Shown piece by piece: positions 49,901 through 62,601 of a DNA stretch of 64,000 nucleotides (positions are counted from its first letter, which is position 1; every line of letters begins with the position of its first letter). The DNA is from Isoperla grammatica (Eukaryota > Arthropoda > Insecta > Plecoptera > Perlodidae), in the NCBI GenBank assembly GCA_945910005.1, contig OX246746.1:26187075-26251074 (forward strand), in the 5' to 3' direction. Both the position numbers and the translations under genes were made by a program. The notes under the pieces were generated by a model. That model made no database searches. It saw nothing but the letters and a program-made list of their open reading frames with translations, and had not been told where the DNA came from.

Positions 49901-52610
49901 GGACCTTCAGCACAGCGACGCTTGTGTGGGAGTGCGACGCATCGCGGGGTTGTTTGGCGAGAAGGCGGGGGTGGATGCTGTACTAGCGAGGTTGCGGGTT
50001 CAGTTACCACCGTCTGTAATCCTGATTGAAGGCTTGGCCCAGCAGGCCAATTTAGTTTGCACATGCCGAACTAAGGAGCTTTTACTCTCGCCAAAAAGAG
50101 CCTTCCTTATTTCATCGGGTGTTCTGAAAGAAGTGTAGTTATAACCTAGCTATAGTTAAATAGTTGTTTTAATGAGACGTTAAGCCCAAATATCAATCTC
50201 GTCTGCATTGATTCGTTTAATTCCTTTCCATTGAGGTTTACCAGTTCTCTCGACACAAAGGTTCACATTTTCTGTCCAGTTTGTTGGAGCAAGAGCTCGC
50301 ATTTTCAAGCAATGTCTTAATTCGTACATTGCCTTCATATGGGCATTCGCAAGCCACGATCAACAGCACCATCATCAACAAGGTAATGTCAAGCAAAACG
50401 TGGATGAACCGCTTTAGTCATAATGCGAACGAATGTTATGATAGAGTCGACGGCCTCAATGCGCCTGGGCCTTTGACAAGTTCCGTACGTACGTCTGCCT
50501 GGTTTTGGAATTTTGATTATCATCATGAAACTGAAGTGAAATCACAGCAGTGCAAGTTGCAGCTTTGTCACGCTGATCTATTGGTACAGTTGCTGTGTTT
50601 TAGTAAGACGCGACTATATCGACAGAAACAAGCAGATTATCTCGTACTCGTTAGTAGGATAGATAATATGTAATTACCCGGCAAAGCGTGGTGCGCGAGA
50701 TTAAATTGTAAAGTAAACTAAGTTTGAATCAATTACTCCTACTGTGCAGGCTTGTAAAATGTAAACTGAAGTTTCAACCTCGATGGAAGAAGATAATTGC
50801 TTTCCCTTGCCATTTAAAATAACGCATAGCAGTATAGTGTGGGTACTATTTCGAGCACTATTCCTCCATGGTGGCGCATCTCTTAATGCGGGACTCTATC
50901 TGTGCTGCTGTGACGTCGGTTATAGTTATAATAGCGCACGCAGAGAACATGACTCAGTGGGAGACGCGGTTATGATGAGCGAGACAATTGGCCGCGGGAG
51001 GGGGCCTTTAGCATTAACACCGATCATGCACGGCTCACACAAACATGGAATCTAAGGAATATCACACATTCCAATGGAATTCTAAATGTATGCGACTCGG
51101 AACATGTTTCGAGTAATTGGTTGGATTATTCACTGTTCCTAATTGACACATTGAAATATGAATATAAAAGCAATATATCGAGAAGTGATCGCGCTCTTCA
51201 ATGTGCTGCTTAAGACCAGAAAAAGCTGTACCTACAAATGCATTGCCACTTGGATTAGATCAGGGTCACATGAAATGCTGTGTGTCTGTAGGTGTAGTTG
51301 TAGACATCCTCCCAATTTCCAACACAAACTTAAAGAAACATTAGCAAGAAAACACCTCGAAATGGTGGTATTGGGCTCGCTTGGTCTGATTCAGTTGGGG
51401 GTGGATTGGTGTCTTCAGTTCTTAAAATATTGCTGTTACACATATTTTAATGTGACTAGGAACAGTGAATGGTCGGTTTATATAGAAATATTACACTGAT
51501 TAAATGTGTGTATTGCTTTGGTATAACAAATATCTAAATCGCTAAATGTTACGAATGTTGAGTGTTCTTGGGCGACTTTGGTGAGAAAGGAAGCCGCAAA
51601 ACAAGCAAAACACCAACAACGTAACATTTTACTTTTAGTCGCGTCTAGACACTATTGTGCTCTGGAAAACTGCAGAAGTTTCTCAGTGAAACTCGGGGAA
51701 ATGTATTCCATAAGTTGTTACACCCGGTATTGATCACGTGTCCTTCACTTACGACGACTCGAGTCTCTTGGGATAACATTAAGGAGAGACACACGCTAAC
51801 ATGTCACAACAGTCAGAGCACACATGAACAGGTGTATCACGGTGGTGGTGTTGGTGTTAGCTGGGAAGTCGAGCAAACCACTTTTGGTGTCATTTTGTGA
51901 TGCGATCGTCATTGAAACACCAAATAAATCGTCTAAGCTTTACAGAGCAATACCAACCTGGCTGGAGCACAAGGATTATATGGCCATGGTAATCGAACAC
52001 GTGTCGTAAAGAATCACAATATAATATCTTGTTACTCATTTGTAGAGCACCGTTAAAGTATGTTATTTTTTGTTATAAATTTCGTTTAAAAAATATACAT
52101 GATATCGTTGTTAATTAGTATTTTTTGTCTTTGTATAAAGAAACAATTTGCCCGCAGCTGTAATGTAATTTAGGATAACTTTCAAGTAAGAATGAAACTA
52201 TTTTTGTGCAAGCTTGGAGAAAGTACCCATATTTGGGTATAAAGATATGTCAATTTAACGAAATTTCGTTAGCGATTTCGCGTAAACCGAGGATTTCGTG
52301 ATTTTCGGTGTTTATCATGCTAACTGTACACATTTCGCGATTTTTTAAAAATATTTTTGGACTCATCTTGCCATGAAACACCCAACATTTGATAAAATCA
52401 AGTAATGCACAAAGGTAATTTGCGTTTGACGCGACTGTACTAATTAGCAGTGCTATTAAATGCACGGGTTTCGTAAACTTGAAACCAACCTTGTATTATG
52501 AACATCTCGCTCTGTAATAATTTGCTGTGCCTATTTATGCATGCAATACGATAGCTGTCGTGTATCCACTCCAGGTAAGCGTATACGTACGTAATTTGAA
52601 TACACGCCAA
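46968..52610. other. Presumed intron, no exon recognised
   Basis: Open frames up to 134 codons (49734-50138 +) contain SINE or C-rich sequence and no known domain. Noted inside: a TTA run at about 47018-47032, a TCCCATTTTAG/CTAAAATGGGA hairpin at about 47166-47210, an 11-G run at 48937-48947, a C-rich CCCCCTCCCCCT stretch at 49855-49876, and a minus-strand tRNA-like piece at about 49685-49740 (GTGGTTCGAGGCCC). Confidence 0.6.
49984..50040 (+). mobile_element. SINE fragment (family S1)
   Basis: B-box-like GCGGGTTCAGTTACCACC is followed by GTCTGTAATCCTGATTGAAG, which aligns to the core at 52611-52735. It is a diverged copy. Confidence 0.45.
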
Positions 52611-52735
52611 CCGATAGAGGTAGCTCGGCGGTAACACGCGAGACTCTAATTCGAGAGGTCGCCGGTTCGATACCGGTCACCGACAATCCTGACTGAAGGT
52701 TTTGCCCTCGGACATTCCTTCCTAACCGTACAAAT
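52611..52735 (+). mobile_element. tRNA-derived SINE, best-preserved S1 copy
   Basis: TAGCTCGGCGG (52621-52631) fits the RNA polymerase III A box, and GGTTCGATACC (52664-52674) fits the B box, 33 bp apart. A non-tRNA core follows (CACCGACAATCCTGACTGAA) that recurs at 2735-2850, 17026-17052, 22165-22215 and 49984-50040. The element lacks a 3' acceptor arm, so it is not a tRNA gene. The 3' end is approximate and no poly-A tail was seen. Confidence 0.75.
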
Positions 52736-52984
52736 ATCCGAATATACCTAATTCTAGTCACCTGAAGAGAGGCGCATATGGTACCGCTTTCCACGGTGTT
52801 CAATCTATACTCTACAACACTGGATTACCACGCAAAATATTATGATTACTCGGGTCAAATTAGCTTGATAGCAATTGTTAAAAGTTTTGCTAAAAGTTTT
52901 TCCGGTTTTGATTCGAACTCAGAATGTCGCGAATGTAGGATTCATCTCCACTGTGCAAGTGTCAAAACACACATCTCAATTTGT

Positions 52985-53032
52985 TCAGTTGGCATAGTAA
53001 GGGGTTCACGGTTCAGGTCCCAATCGGGCCAT
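52985..53032 (+). mobile_element. tRNA-like SINE fragment
   Basis: TCAGTTGGCATAGTAAGGGG resembles an A-box region, and CGGTTCAGGTCCCAATCGGG contains a B-box-like motif (53010-53020). A minus-strand B-box-like GAGTTCGAATC lies just upstream, at about 52912-52922. A different SINE family from S1 is likely. Confidence 0.4.
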
Positions 53033-54092
53033 ACTATTGTATTTTGCTTGGCTCCCAATGTGACCACAAAGCTTGTTGTTTGAATACGACGTAAAAAGCC
53101 CGTCTGCCACGAGAAAACAGCAGCGCAATAACGGTCCCTTCTTTCGTCGTGAAAACAGCAGCAGCATCCATCCATCTTATGTAGAGCGGAAGAAGATCCG
53201 CGGTGACTTTTTGCGTCGGCTGCAATTGGATCATACATAATATACAGGTGGACACCAGAAAATATACCTCACGTTTCACTGCTTTCGTGATGGCGAATGA
53301 GGGCACAGGACATTATGCGGTTTCAACTATTTTTTAGCGAATTGTTACTTATCGGCTTCTATACAAATGCAATTGCCTCGTATTTTTCTTTGATCTTACT
53401 TGAAAGAAGTTACCTCGTCGCTGTTAAGCACTTTGGAAATGCTTTGTATCAGGGATATATATAATGTGCAGTGGAACAGTATATTATCGTGAAAGCTCTC
53501 TTGTATGACACGGTAATTTAATCTACAAGTTCAAAGTAATGGTGCAGTAGAGCTCCAACTAGAACTTTGTCGTCTTCCAATTACTGGCACCACTTGCCTA
53601 GAAAGCCACACTCTCAGTCACTGTTCTCTGATATTAGTGCTCTACAATATTATTGGGCTTATGAAACAATTTATTGTTGTAATTCCTCCCTGGGAGTGTT
53701 TGAACGGAATAGACGGGACTTGTGGCGTTCGTTGGACGTGCGTATATTATTTACTTCTCAGTATTGTCGGTGCTGAAAAGCGTATAATTTCTAGACCAGT
53801 CAAAACTCGTTGCATGTTTCACAGAAGGGAATGAACTGTTTACGGTGCATGTTCGAATGGTCTCCGGTTCAAGCACGACACATCACGGCAGCGTTGCTAA
53901 GTGAGCTCTTTTTCGTCAAAAACTATGTACGTAATAGGTGAAACTAAAAATACTGACGAGACAAACTATACTGTACTAGGAAGAATTAGCAATGGGCCGC
54001 GTGGGCACAAAAAGCGGAACACATATCAGCTGTTGACTCTATAGGACGATTTGTTGCAGTGTCTCGTGGATCACGAGACAGCGATTGACAGT

Positions 54093-54352
54093 TGATTTGA
54101 TAATGCGTTTATGTTGTGATTTCCTGTAATATACAATCATGACAGTTGACTATACGCACCCATAAGATTAGTTTAACCTTGTTACACTGCAGTTACACTG
54201 CATGAACTGCATTCATCTCATCATACAATCATCATCCTCTCATCGTCTTGAATAGACCTGCGTTATTTGATAATGCGTTTATGTTGTAATTTCCTGTAAT
54301 ACACAATCATGACAATTGACTATAAGGACCTATAAGATTAGTTTAACCTTGT
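54093..54352. repeat. Direct duplication, two ~90-bp copies 170 bp apart
   Basis: ATTTGATAATGCGTTTATGT and about 70 following bases (through TAAGATTAGTTTAACCTTGT) occur at about 54093-54182 and 54263-54352 with only a handful of differences (GTGATTTCC/GTAATTTCC, ATACAATC/ACACAATC). The intervening sequence contains short CAT-rich repeats. Confidence 0.9.
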
Positions 54353-54892
54353 TGCACATTCACATTCACATTCCGGATGTTATTTATTTTTTGTTAACAC
54401 CAACCCAAACGTAATTGTTGTCTTGTGCGGCTTGTGGTTGTATCGTTGTATTCTTGCTTCTAATTTTTACAACTCGCTATAGTTTGCTTTGAACTTTGAT
54501 TCCACATTTGGGCTACGGGTTTCAACTCTAGAAATTACGTGAATCGATCATTCAGATTTAAAGAATTTGAGTAAATGGGTTGAGTTTGGAACCCCGTCGT
54601 AAGAACCGTAAGTGCGAATAAGCTCGATACAATCTCATTGAATGGGTAGTCAGTAAAATGTATTATTACAATTCTTCTTGGCATCGCCCAGAAGCTAGAG
54701 TCAATAAGTTACGCACTATTGAGGACCATAGACGTTTACCTTTTCCTTGCCTTGTATGCTATACGGCCAGTTAGTGATTTTCTAATGTTTCAATCGCCTG
54801 TTGAAAACCACAACGATCTATTATCGCACGTGATTGCAATTCAGTTCCCGAAAAGTGGGCGATTGTGTCTCGTCGTGTATACCCGGTACCGG

Positions 54893-55118
54893 GTAGCACT
54901 TTAACAAAGTTGCCCGTGTAGTAGGTAGGCCTACTGCACGTACATCCAACGCGAAGAATGCTTTTGACTAGACTGGTAGCACTTTAGACCAAACTTAACC
55001 CAAGTTTGAGTGTACTTTCACAGGCAACGCAAAGAATGCTTTTGACTAGGCTGGTAGCACTATAGAACAAACTTACCCAAGTTTGACTGTACTTCCATAA
55101 CGCGAAGAATGGTTTTGA
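54893..55118. repeat. ~73-78-bp tandem repeat, about 3 copies
   Basis: Units carry AACGCGAAGAATGCTTTTGA (starting about 54948, 55026 and 55099), then CTAGACTGGTAGCACTTTAG and CCAAACTTAACCCAAGTTTG. The array starts with a partial, diverged unit (GGTAGCACTTTAACAAAGTT) and ends in a partial unit. Confidence 0.9.
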
Positions 55119-55253
55119 CCTCCGACTATAATTAGTGACGGTGGAGACAGGAGTGTTGGGTATCGAGTGCCTCTAGTTGCTTTCCATTATTTAATAGATA
55201 ATTATTGAGTTCTCTTGCATCCAAACGGTTTTAACCTGTAAAAAGCGTTATAC

Positions 55254-55452
55254 AATATCAAAATTTTGGGATGATGCGAGGAGATGTTATCAAGATCTTC
55301 AGATAATCTAGAAAGAAGGGATGCAAAATTGATTGTATTTGGGAGCAATAACACACAATAATTTCAATGAAAATAGCATCCCTTTTTAGATTATGTGCAT
55401 ACATTGATAATATCTGGTATCTAGCCGCTCATCATCCCAGCATTTTGATATT
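55254..55452. mobile_element. 199-bp fold-back MITE-like element
   Basis: The outer arms AATATCAAAATTTTGGGATG and its inverted partner (CATCCCAGCATTTTGATATT) pair with one or two differences. A second inner stem pairs ATAATCTAGAAAGAAGGGAT-GC with GCATCCCTTTTTAGATTAT. There is no coding capacity. Confidence 0.82.
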
Positions 55453-56324
55453 TAATAGCACTGTCAAGATACGAACAGAAACAATTTAATTGTCACAGTT
55501 TCAAGCTATTGTGTCGAACGCTCAATTGATCTAATGCATGGTGGTGCATTGTCCAGTCTGCATCCGCATCTGTCGCCCACACATTCACACATTCATATAG
55601 CGTAATACATTTACTAAGCGAGTACATATTCATTCCCAATGGAGACTAAAACATTCCCATTATTTCGCTTATAATTTGTTTCACGTTTACTCATACACCT
55701 TTTATTAGTAAAATGAGTAGCCTTACAACGAATATTGTGTTTTGTGTCGGCTATGGGAGAACATGGGTTATCATTGCGGTTCTGTTTAAAAGTTCGCTCC
55801 ATTCAGTTACTACTAGTATAACTAGTAAACATGACAATTGAATCGATTTCCTCATATATCTATGCCGAGTGGTAATAGGTGTCTATGTAAGATCGTAACC
55901 AACATGATGTATGAACCCACCCACGCCCCACAATAGTGGTGCTCTGCTTACCAACGTTACGAACTAACTCTGTTCCATTCCGTCCAAGGTTTTCAGAACA
56001 ATCTCAAACGATTTGAAACTTCGATTAATTTACTTTTTAATGACCTTTAGGCAAGTTGATTTGGGAAACTATTAGCGTGCCTAAGATCAAACAAGATCAA
56101 GCCCACTCTTCTGAAGTAGCACCAAGGTCCCTAACGCGCTCTATTGAAATAAGAAAGAATATCATAAGTGCACAAGGCCAGTATTGCGTCGTACGGTACA
56201 GCATGGCGGTTGAAATACTCTCGAGCACACTTTATTTTAGGAGAAAGGGAAGAGTTAATAGTTATGGTAAAGATTTCTAAAAAGGCGCATCATTTCGTAC
56301 AGAAAAACTTTAGAAAAACCTGAG

Positions 56325-56440
56325 AGATCGCGCGCGCGCTCACTTGAATGGGACAAACTTGTCTAAAACGCGTGCGTGGTAGACGCTGTACATTCTGCCG
56401 TGTGGACGCCCACACACACATGCACACACACACACACATA
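56325..56440. repeat. CG run and CA microsatellite
   Basis: An alternating CGCGCGCGC tract (about 56329-56340) and a CACACA-rich run (about 56409-56438, interrupted by ATG) lie within 100 bp. Both are alternating purine-pyrimidine sequences that can adopt Z-DNA. Confidence 0.85.
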
Positions 56441-59094
56441 AGTAAAGAAATACGATCATTTTTTCTGTTTTGACAAAGACGCTCCGCACAAGTTTCTTTC
56501 CATGGGTTTTAATAAAACCTGCGCCTTCTTTCAATAGACCTAAGCCGAGCGTTCAGCCATTTTAATTGATGGAAACGGTTGCCGTGGGGGATGGGGGGGG
56601 GGGGGGAGGGCGTTGATGACTCGTGCAGTGGCCGTGGTTGTTACAATGGGGAGGAGGGTGTCACTCGAAACTCAATCAGCATATTTAATGCGTCACTAGG
56701 ATGAAAATCGAATCGTTTGGTTTCGGTGAGCCAAAGTTTTAATATGGACTACTGTATATACGGATGTATTATGAAATATTACTATACTTCGAGATCAGTC
56801 CATTTCCCTGCATTGTTAGGGGTGTGCCGGCGCAGGGATTGTACTCTCCCTGTGTGTAAACCAGAAGCTATAAACCCATCTCGACTGAGATTTGAATGTT
56901 ATAGCTCGCACGTTTACCATACCATGAGCTTGCATACATGATTATAAACCAAAGTATAAAGCGTAAATTACATGTTAGTATTTTTGGTTTTGCCTATACA
57001 ATTACGTATAAAGCTGTAATTAATGCTTGAAACAATATGTGTTTTATTACGGTTATCATAAATGCAAATTGCCTTGGTTGATCTCCCGCTATTTCGAGTA
57101 CGTTATACTAGGTTCCGACCCTGTAGTGTGAGCCAACCAGAATCATTTGTGTTGAAATTTGCCACGTTATATATAGAAAGCATATTTCTTGTTTTGTATG
57201 GATAATCTCCGTCGTTTAGAGGTTCTTAACATTTCGTAGTGTCACATTATTCAGATTGATGGAGTCCCGCATCTTTTCACGATGATGCTAATCGAGAAAA
57301 TCGCTATAATCGTTCGAAATTGTTCTGCGTATATTATATTTTTACATATTCACACTACTATTAACATGACTGTACTGACGGATCTGCGTCACTAAACTTT
57401 GAGGTTTTAACTTTTTAGTCTAAATAAGTACTCGCATTTGGTAGAAAATGAGGTATATAGCATTTGCGTCAAAATGTAAAATAAATATTGTAATCAGGAG
57501 AAAAATTCTGCAAATGTTTGTCCACAAAGGAGGTTTTCACTGCGACAATTTAGAATGTTGAAATAAAATTTAAACAATTTGTAAGCTAAACGTATTGTGC
57601 GTTGTTGCTTGGCAAACAAGGCGGAAGACGGTGAATGGATGACCAGCTGTTCGTCAGCTATCATGGTAGGAGTGGCAATTGAGTAACTTGTACTTCACTT
57701 GGTATGCGGTGCGGCAAGAAGCTACCCCTCTCCCCGACTTGAGAGCCCTTCGCATAATAATTATAATTAATGCATTAAGCTTTCTCGAGACATTTCTCGC
57801 AGCCCTGCCCTTACGGCTCGCGTGATTCGGTCGTTTCAAAATACCCTTTGCTAGTTTCAAATATGTTCGCTGATTTTCTGAAAGTGCACTTCCGCATTTT
57901 TTTGTGTACGACAGGATTTCAATACAGGGCGCTTGATTATTGGGTGATTTATTGTTTGAGCTCCTTTGCTTCCAACCAACCGTTTAGTAAATAGATATTG
58001 GTAGTATGCACAATACCAATTAATTAGGGACATCAAAATACGAAATATAAACGCAAATTTTAATAAAATTAATTACTAAAGGTCTATTCAGTCATCACAT
58101 GCAACCATCTTGTTTATAAAGTTAACTATAAGGGTCGTAGGCAGAAATATAATTATATATTATAAATAATGACATTCCCAACATTTCATTTTTCCACTTT
58201 TCTTATAGAAACAAATGAAACCCCTAGAATTATTGTCAAAATGTTGAAGTTCTCCGTTATGAACCCTCATACTCATAAGTATCAATATTAGCCTCATGCG
58301 GTTCGGGTAGACGTGATGTGTCCGTACCGCCCGGTTTATGTGTGAGGCCGATACCCACTAGACCCACTCCTCATCTCTTGGGATATAAACGAGCGCACAT
58401 ACAAATAACCACTTTACACCATTTTGTAGTAAATGTTATTGCCTTTCGAAAAAAAAAACGTAATTACTTTTTATTTTATAGCACCTACCGGTCAAGAAGT
58501 TACACGTGTTTTTCTAACACTTGCGGGGGCGGGGGGAGGGTGAGGGCGTCGTCGCTACGTATGACATTGGCAATCAAACCAGCAAAAACGCTCTATTTTT
58601 ACGATCAATGAATATTTGTTAGAAAAAAATGAAATGGTGGAAGTAATACTTCCTTCCTCTCTTATCCAAGTTAGTTCGCAACTCGGCTAGACCATTATAT
58701 GCGCAGTGTTTGACTGTTTGCTCGTGCACATTGTTCCTCGGCGACGCATCCAAAGATATAAGATATCTCCCCACCGCAAATTTGCGTTTGTGATTTAGGA
58801 AAGTTTGCATTATTATACGAATGAATACGCTTCTATACAAATGTTTAATCCTATATAACTGAAAGTTGGGCGTTCTCACCCGTTTGTGCCGTTCTGTATA
58901 TAAAGTCGTCGCTGATCACTCACGTTTCCGCTATGATAGCGGCACCGGCACTACTTTCAGGCAATGGGTTAATAATTTACCACCGTGTCACTAAGCTAAC
59001 TTTATACAGTCGGCAATTCTATCCAGCACGTTCTGAAACAAAACTGAGTCTAGGAATGATGACATTGTGTGTGCGCGCCGAGTCTGCACAATAA

Positions 59095-59255
59095 AGTCGT
59101 CGTACAACAACTTCGGTAATGCTTTCGTTATCAACCAATGACGTGTTTACGGTCTCGGCCAACCCGAGCAGGTATTTGAATTAGCCACGGCCGCTGGTTG
59201 GTTGCCGCTCACCCAGTCGTGACGGAAGCATTACCGAAGTTGTTGTACGACGACT
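59095..59255. mobile_element. 161-bp MITE with 30-bp perfect terminal inverted repeats
   Basis: The element begins AGTCGTCGTACAACAACTTC and ends with its exact reverse complement. The two ends agree over 30 bp without a mismatch before diverging. The interior (about 100 bp) is GC-richer and non-coding. Flanks ATAA and ATAG are compatible with a short duplication (ATA), but this is not decisive. Confidence 0.88.
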
Positions 59256-60039
59256 ATAGCATATCTTAAAAACTAGCATCCGATTATGTTATGTTTGCAG
59301 AACTCAAATGTAATTTGACACTGGCGGCTTCCAGCATATTATATCTTCTCTACTTCGGACAGTTGTCTAGGATACACTCGGATGTGATTAAATTTGATCT
59401 GACGATCTTGGATTCAAAACTTCAATTTTAATGTTTGTTCTCGATGATCTACAATACTTATTGATTGTCTCGAGGGCCAACTATATAGACGTGCCATGTA
59501 TATATTTGTTGAATTCCAATGTTCATATGAACTAAATGGTTCCTGGCCTCGGAAATAAGCTGGCGTGCGAAGTGCCAAATGTGTTCCATTGCCTCTAAAC
59601 GCTAATACAGAAAAAAACTTAATCAGAACGATACACAAAATTGGAAAATGTTTTATGTCATTACGTAAGAAGTTAACACTGGATACAAAAATATTGTTGT
59701 TTTGATTACGTCTGTGAATTAGTAATCGAATTAATAGCCGTGCTGATAACAATATTTGAAACCTTTTTCATGCAGTCGTTAGTTCTTATTGAGGGGTTCT
59801 GACAAAACCACATTTCGCTTAAATTTTACATGTTTGCAATGCTGTGTAGCACAATATTACCAGTGTTACTAACAAACGTTGACTTCGCGTGATATCAATA
59901 TTGAAACTGCCCTTGCCTGTTAAACGTGTGCATGTTTACTGGTCAATTTGAACCGTGGTTTAAACTGAGGTATGGAAAAGAAATTATTTTTATTTCTGTT
60001 CAGCACTGGTCCATTATATTTCAAGTTCGCTAAATAAAC

Positions 60040-60135
60040 GTTTTTCTGTTGATGTCTTGAGAATACTTGTAGATATTGAAAAAGTGATTCATACTGGCGA
60101 CTTGGTTTTGTCTAAACGATGAATTTAAGATATCT
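60040..60135 (+). mobile_element. Fragment related to the fold-back element at 8590-9125
   Basis: TTGAAAAAGTGATTCATACTGG, then ACTTGGTTTTGT and CTAAACGATGAATT, parallel TTAAAAAAGTGATTCATACCGA, TTTGGTCTTGTA and CTAAACAATGAATT at about 8765-8817. The opposite arm was not recognised. It shows the family is dispersed. Confidence 0.6.
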
Positions 60136-61060
60136 TAAATATTGTTTTTGTTATGATTGTAATTTCTGTAATTAAATAAATGACAATCGTACCAATTATT
60201 ACATTTTAAAGTCGTGCGTTGTCAAGATATGATTAAAGCACCGTTAATTTTGTGTGGTGTGATACTGCGAGCTCATTTGATTGCCGTTCAATGAACCCCG
60301 AGGGCCAAGAGCAAACACAGCACAATCAAATCGTGGCAATTACATTATTTCTAGAAATTGGAGAAGTTTTGATGTGCATCATTGTGGACCGAAGTAAATA
60401 AAGAAACAAAGCCGATTCTTTTAATACATATTGGTAGTCGTTTGGGTTGCGGTTGAGACAATTCTTGCGTTACACCTTGTTTTACAGTAAGTCTACTACT
60501 TCCTGTTTTCCTATGTCCCAGTAAGTCTCCCGGGAGGGCTGGAAGTGAAGCTCCTTTTAGGCTTATATTTAATACTTGACTGGGCGGTTCTCGTGGGATG
60601 GATCGACAAGAGCAAACGAAGATGGTAACTGACGCTTGGGTCTACTTCGAAGCGCTTTCATGGTGCCACCACAAAACAACTGAAGGAAGGTCTTAGCTTC
60701 GTTATTCATCGTGCACGGTGAATATATACCTTTGCGATGCGGAGCGGAGGGAAGTGGAATTACTGTCAAGATGTGTTTCCCCCCCCACTTGGAGATTATT
60801 TCCCCGCTCACGCAGCATGGGAATAATTAATCAAGGAAATGCTTGGTAACACCTGACTTGCGGTCTCCGAATAGCCCCGATTTGAGCTCCCGACTCCTCC
60901 GACTACTGAAGGAACGAGCGCATTTTGTTTTGCTGGGAGAGAGAAACGGCGTCGCCGTCAGGAATCAATTACAGCAGCACTAATTGTGCAGGAGGTTGCG
61001 AGGTGCAATCGATGCTGCAAGAGGTGAGGTCGGCCCTGTTCGGATAGGACGTCAAAACCT

Positions 61061-61082
61061 CTGCTCTGCTCTGCTCTGCTCC
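61061..61082. repeat. (CTCTG)n microsatellite
   Basis: Four CTCTG units plus a partial one. Confidence 0.9.
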
Positions 61083-61489
61083 ACTTGGAGATATTGTTTG
61101 CTAATCTATGAAGGGAGGAAGGAAACATTGCTAATGAAGAGGACAAAAAGATGCTCTGACGCGACGCTTTCATCTGGGTAAAAGAATGAAGCTAACCAAG
61201 GTCTAAGTACGACCCTTGTTGGGGCACCAGGGAATATGAGTCGCGTATGGTTTCTTCAGATAGTCAAGAATAAAGGGATAGATTTTGCTCAAAGGAAACG
61301 TACATTTAATACGATTCTATGCTGCGTGTACTAATTAACTACGTCGTCAAATTATCGGCTTATTGTAACTAAGCTGACAGTTGGAAAGTCGTGTAATCCT
61401 ATTTATTTTGGAATTTTCCTCGTAACTAATTCCCGTATTTTCCGTGTAGTGTTTTCCTCGTGCCGGTCCTATCCGTGTAGTCACGGAGC

Positions 61490-61540
61490 GCGGTCTTGAA
61501 CTCTGCCGTCTGCGCAAGGCATAGCGGTTTGGTGATAATC
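61490..61540 (-). mobile_element. tRNA-like SINE fragment
   Basis: On the minus strand GAGTTCAAGACC (61492-61503) resembles a B box, with AAACCGCTATGCCTTGCGCA upstream resembling the D-arm/anticodon region. Complete tRNA stems were not found. Confidence 0.35.
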
Positions 61541-62601
61541 CGTCACCATCATTTACCATGCACACATCGTAGCTGCAGCACCAGAGATGAAGAAACACAA
61601 CATTTAGTTAGGAGTTAATTTTCCTCCCGTCACTTCCAAACTTCTACGACGTCCGTTATATTTACTCTGTTGAAGCTTCAGTTTTCTTTCCACCGTTTGT
61701 CAAATATCTCGAATGTGTCGATTATATATTGACGGGCGGGTTTCCGTGGGCTAGGGGAACACTCTTGTTGAATATGAAAGTAAGAAAGGCTGCGTGAGGT
61801 GTGGCCGGAGCTGAGAAGGAGAAAGCTAACGCAGAAGGTAGAAGGTAGAAGCTAATGTGTACACACAAGTAAAGGCGGTGAAAGAAAGAAGAGGGGAAGG
61901 AAACGATGAGCCGCCGACAAATGGTCGCCTGTAACTAGAAGTAAAGATATTGCATGGCATTACGGGGTTGAAATGTACGCAGCCAGCGTACTTAAATATT
62001 CATAGCGTTTATCGACGTTTGAAACGTAGCAAATTGTCTCGTAAAAGACCGACGGCGCTGTTGGCCGAAGGTAGTGACGTCCATTTCTAAGGACGCTCTC
62101 GACATTCGTCAAGGACGGCCTAAACGACCATGTCTTATCATTGTCCTGTCAAATAATGAAGATCAAACGGAAACCGAATATGTTCTGGTGGAAATAACAG
62201 TCATTTGAGGAGGGCTAATCACAGCAAGGGTTTATGAGGTCTGCCGGGCTAACATGCGATGGGCCCATTCGCTGTAATATTAATGATTTTAAATAACTCA
62301 ACTCAGGCAAATAGTTTTAATGATAACTTAACTCTGATCAAACCTTGAATATAAGCACCTTATTACAGCGCATAATACTATGAGCACCTTATTGAAATAG
62401 GTGACGTCAAATTGGTATAATACGTGAACACGAATATTTGTTAGTGTTAAATTGATTGGACGTCCCTACTTCTGAGATTTTAGTCTTTCAAAAGTTGGTC
62501 CTCTGCACTGTGTACACGAAGATTTCCTTTGCGGCCCATTACGTTGGTGCACAGAGAAGGTATCTGCTTACTAATTCATTTTTGTTATTAGAATTTTCCT
62601 G

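Noticed and set aside
49734..50138. 134-codon + strand open frame
   Set aside because: It runs through a C-rich simple repeat and a SINE fragment; no known protein resemblance.
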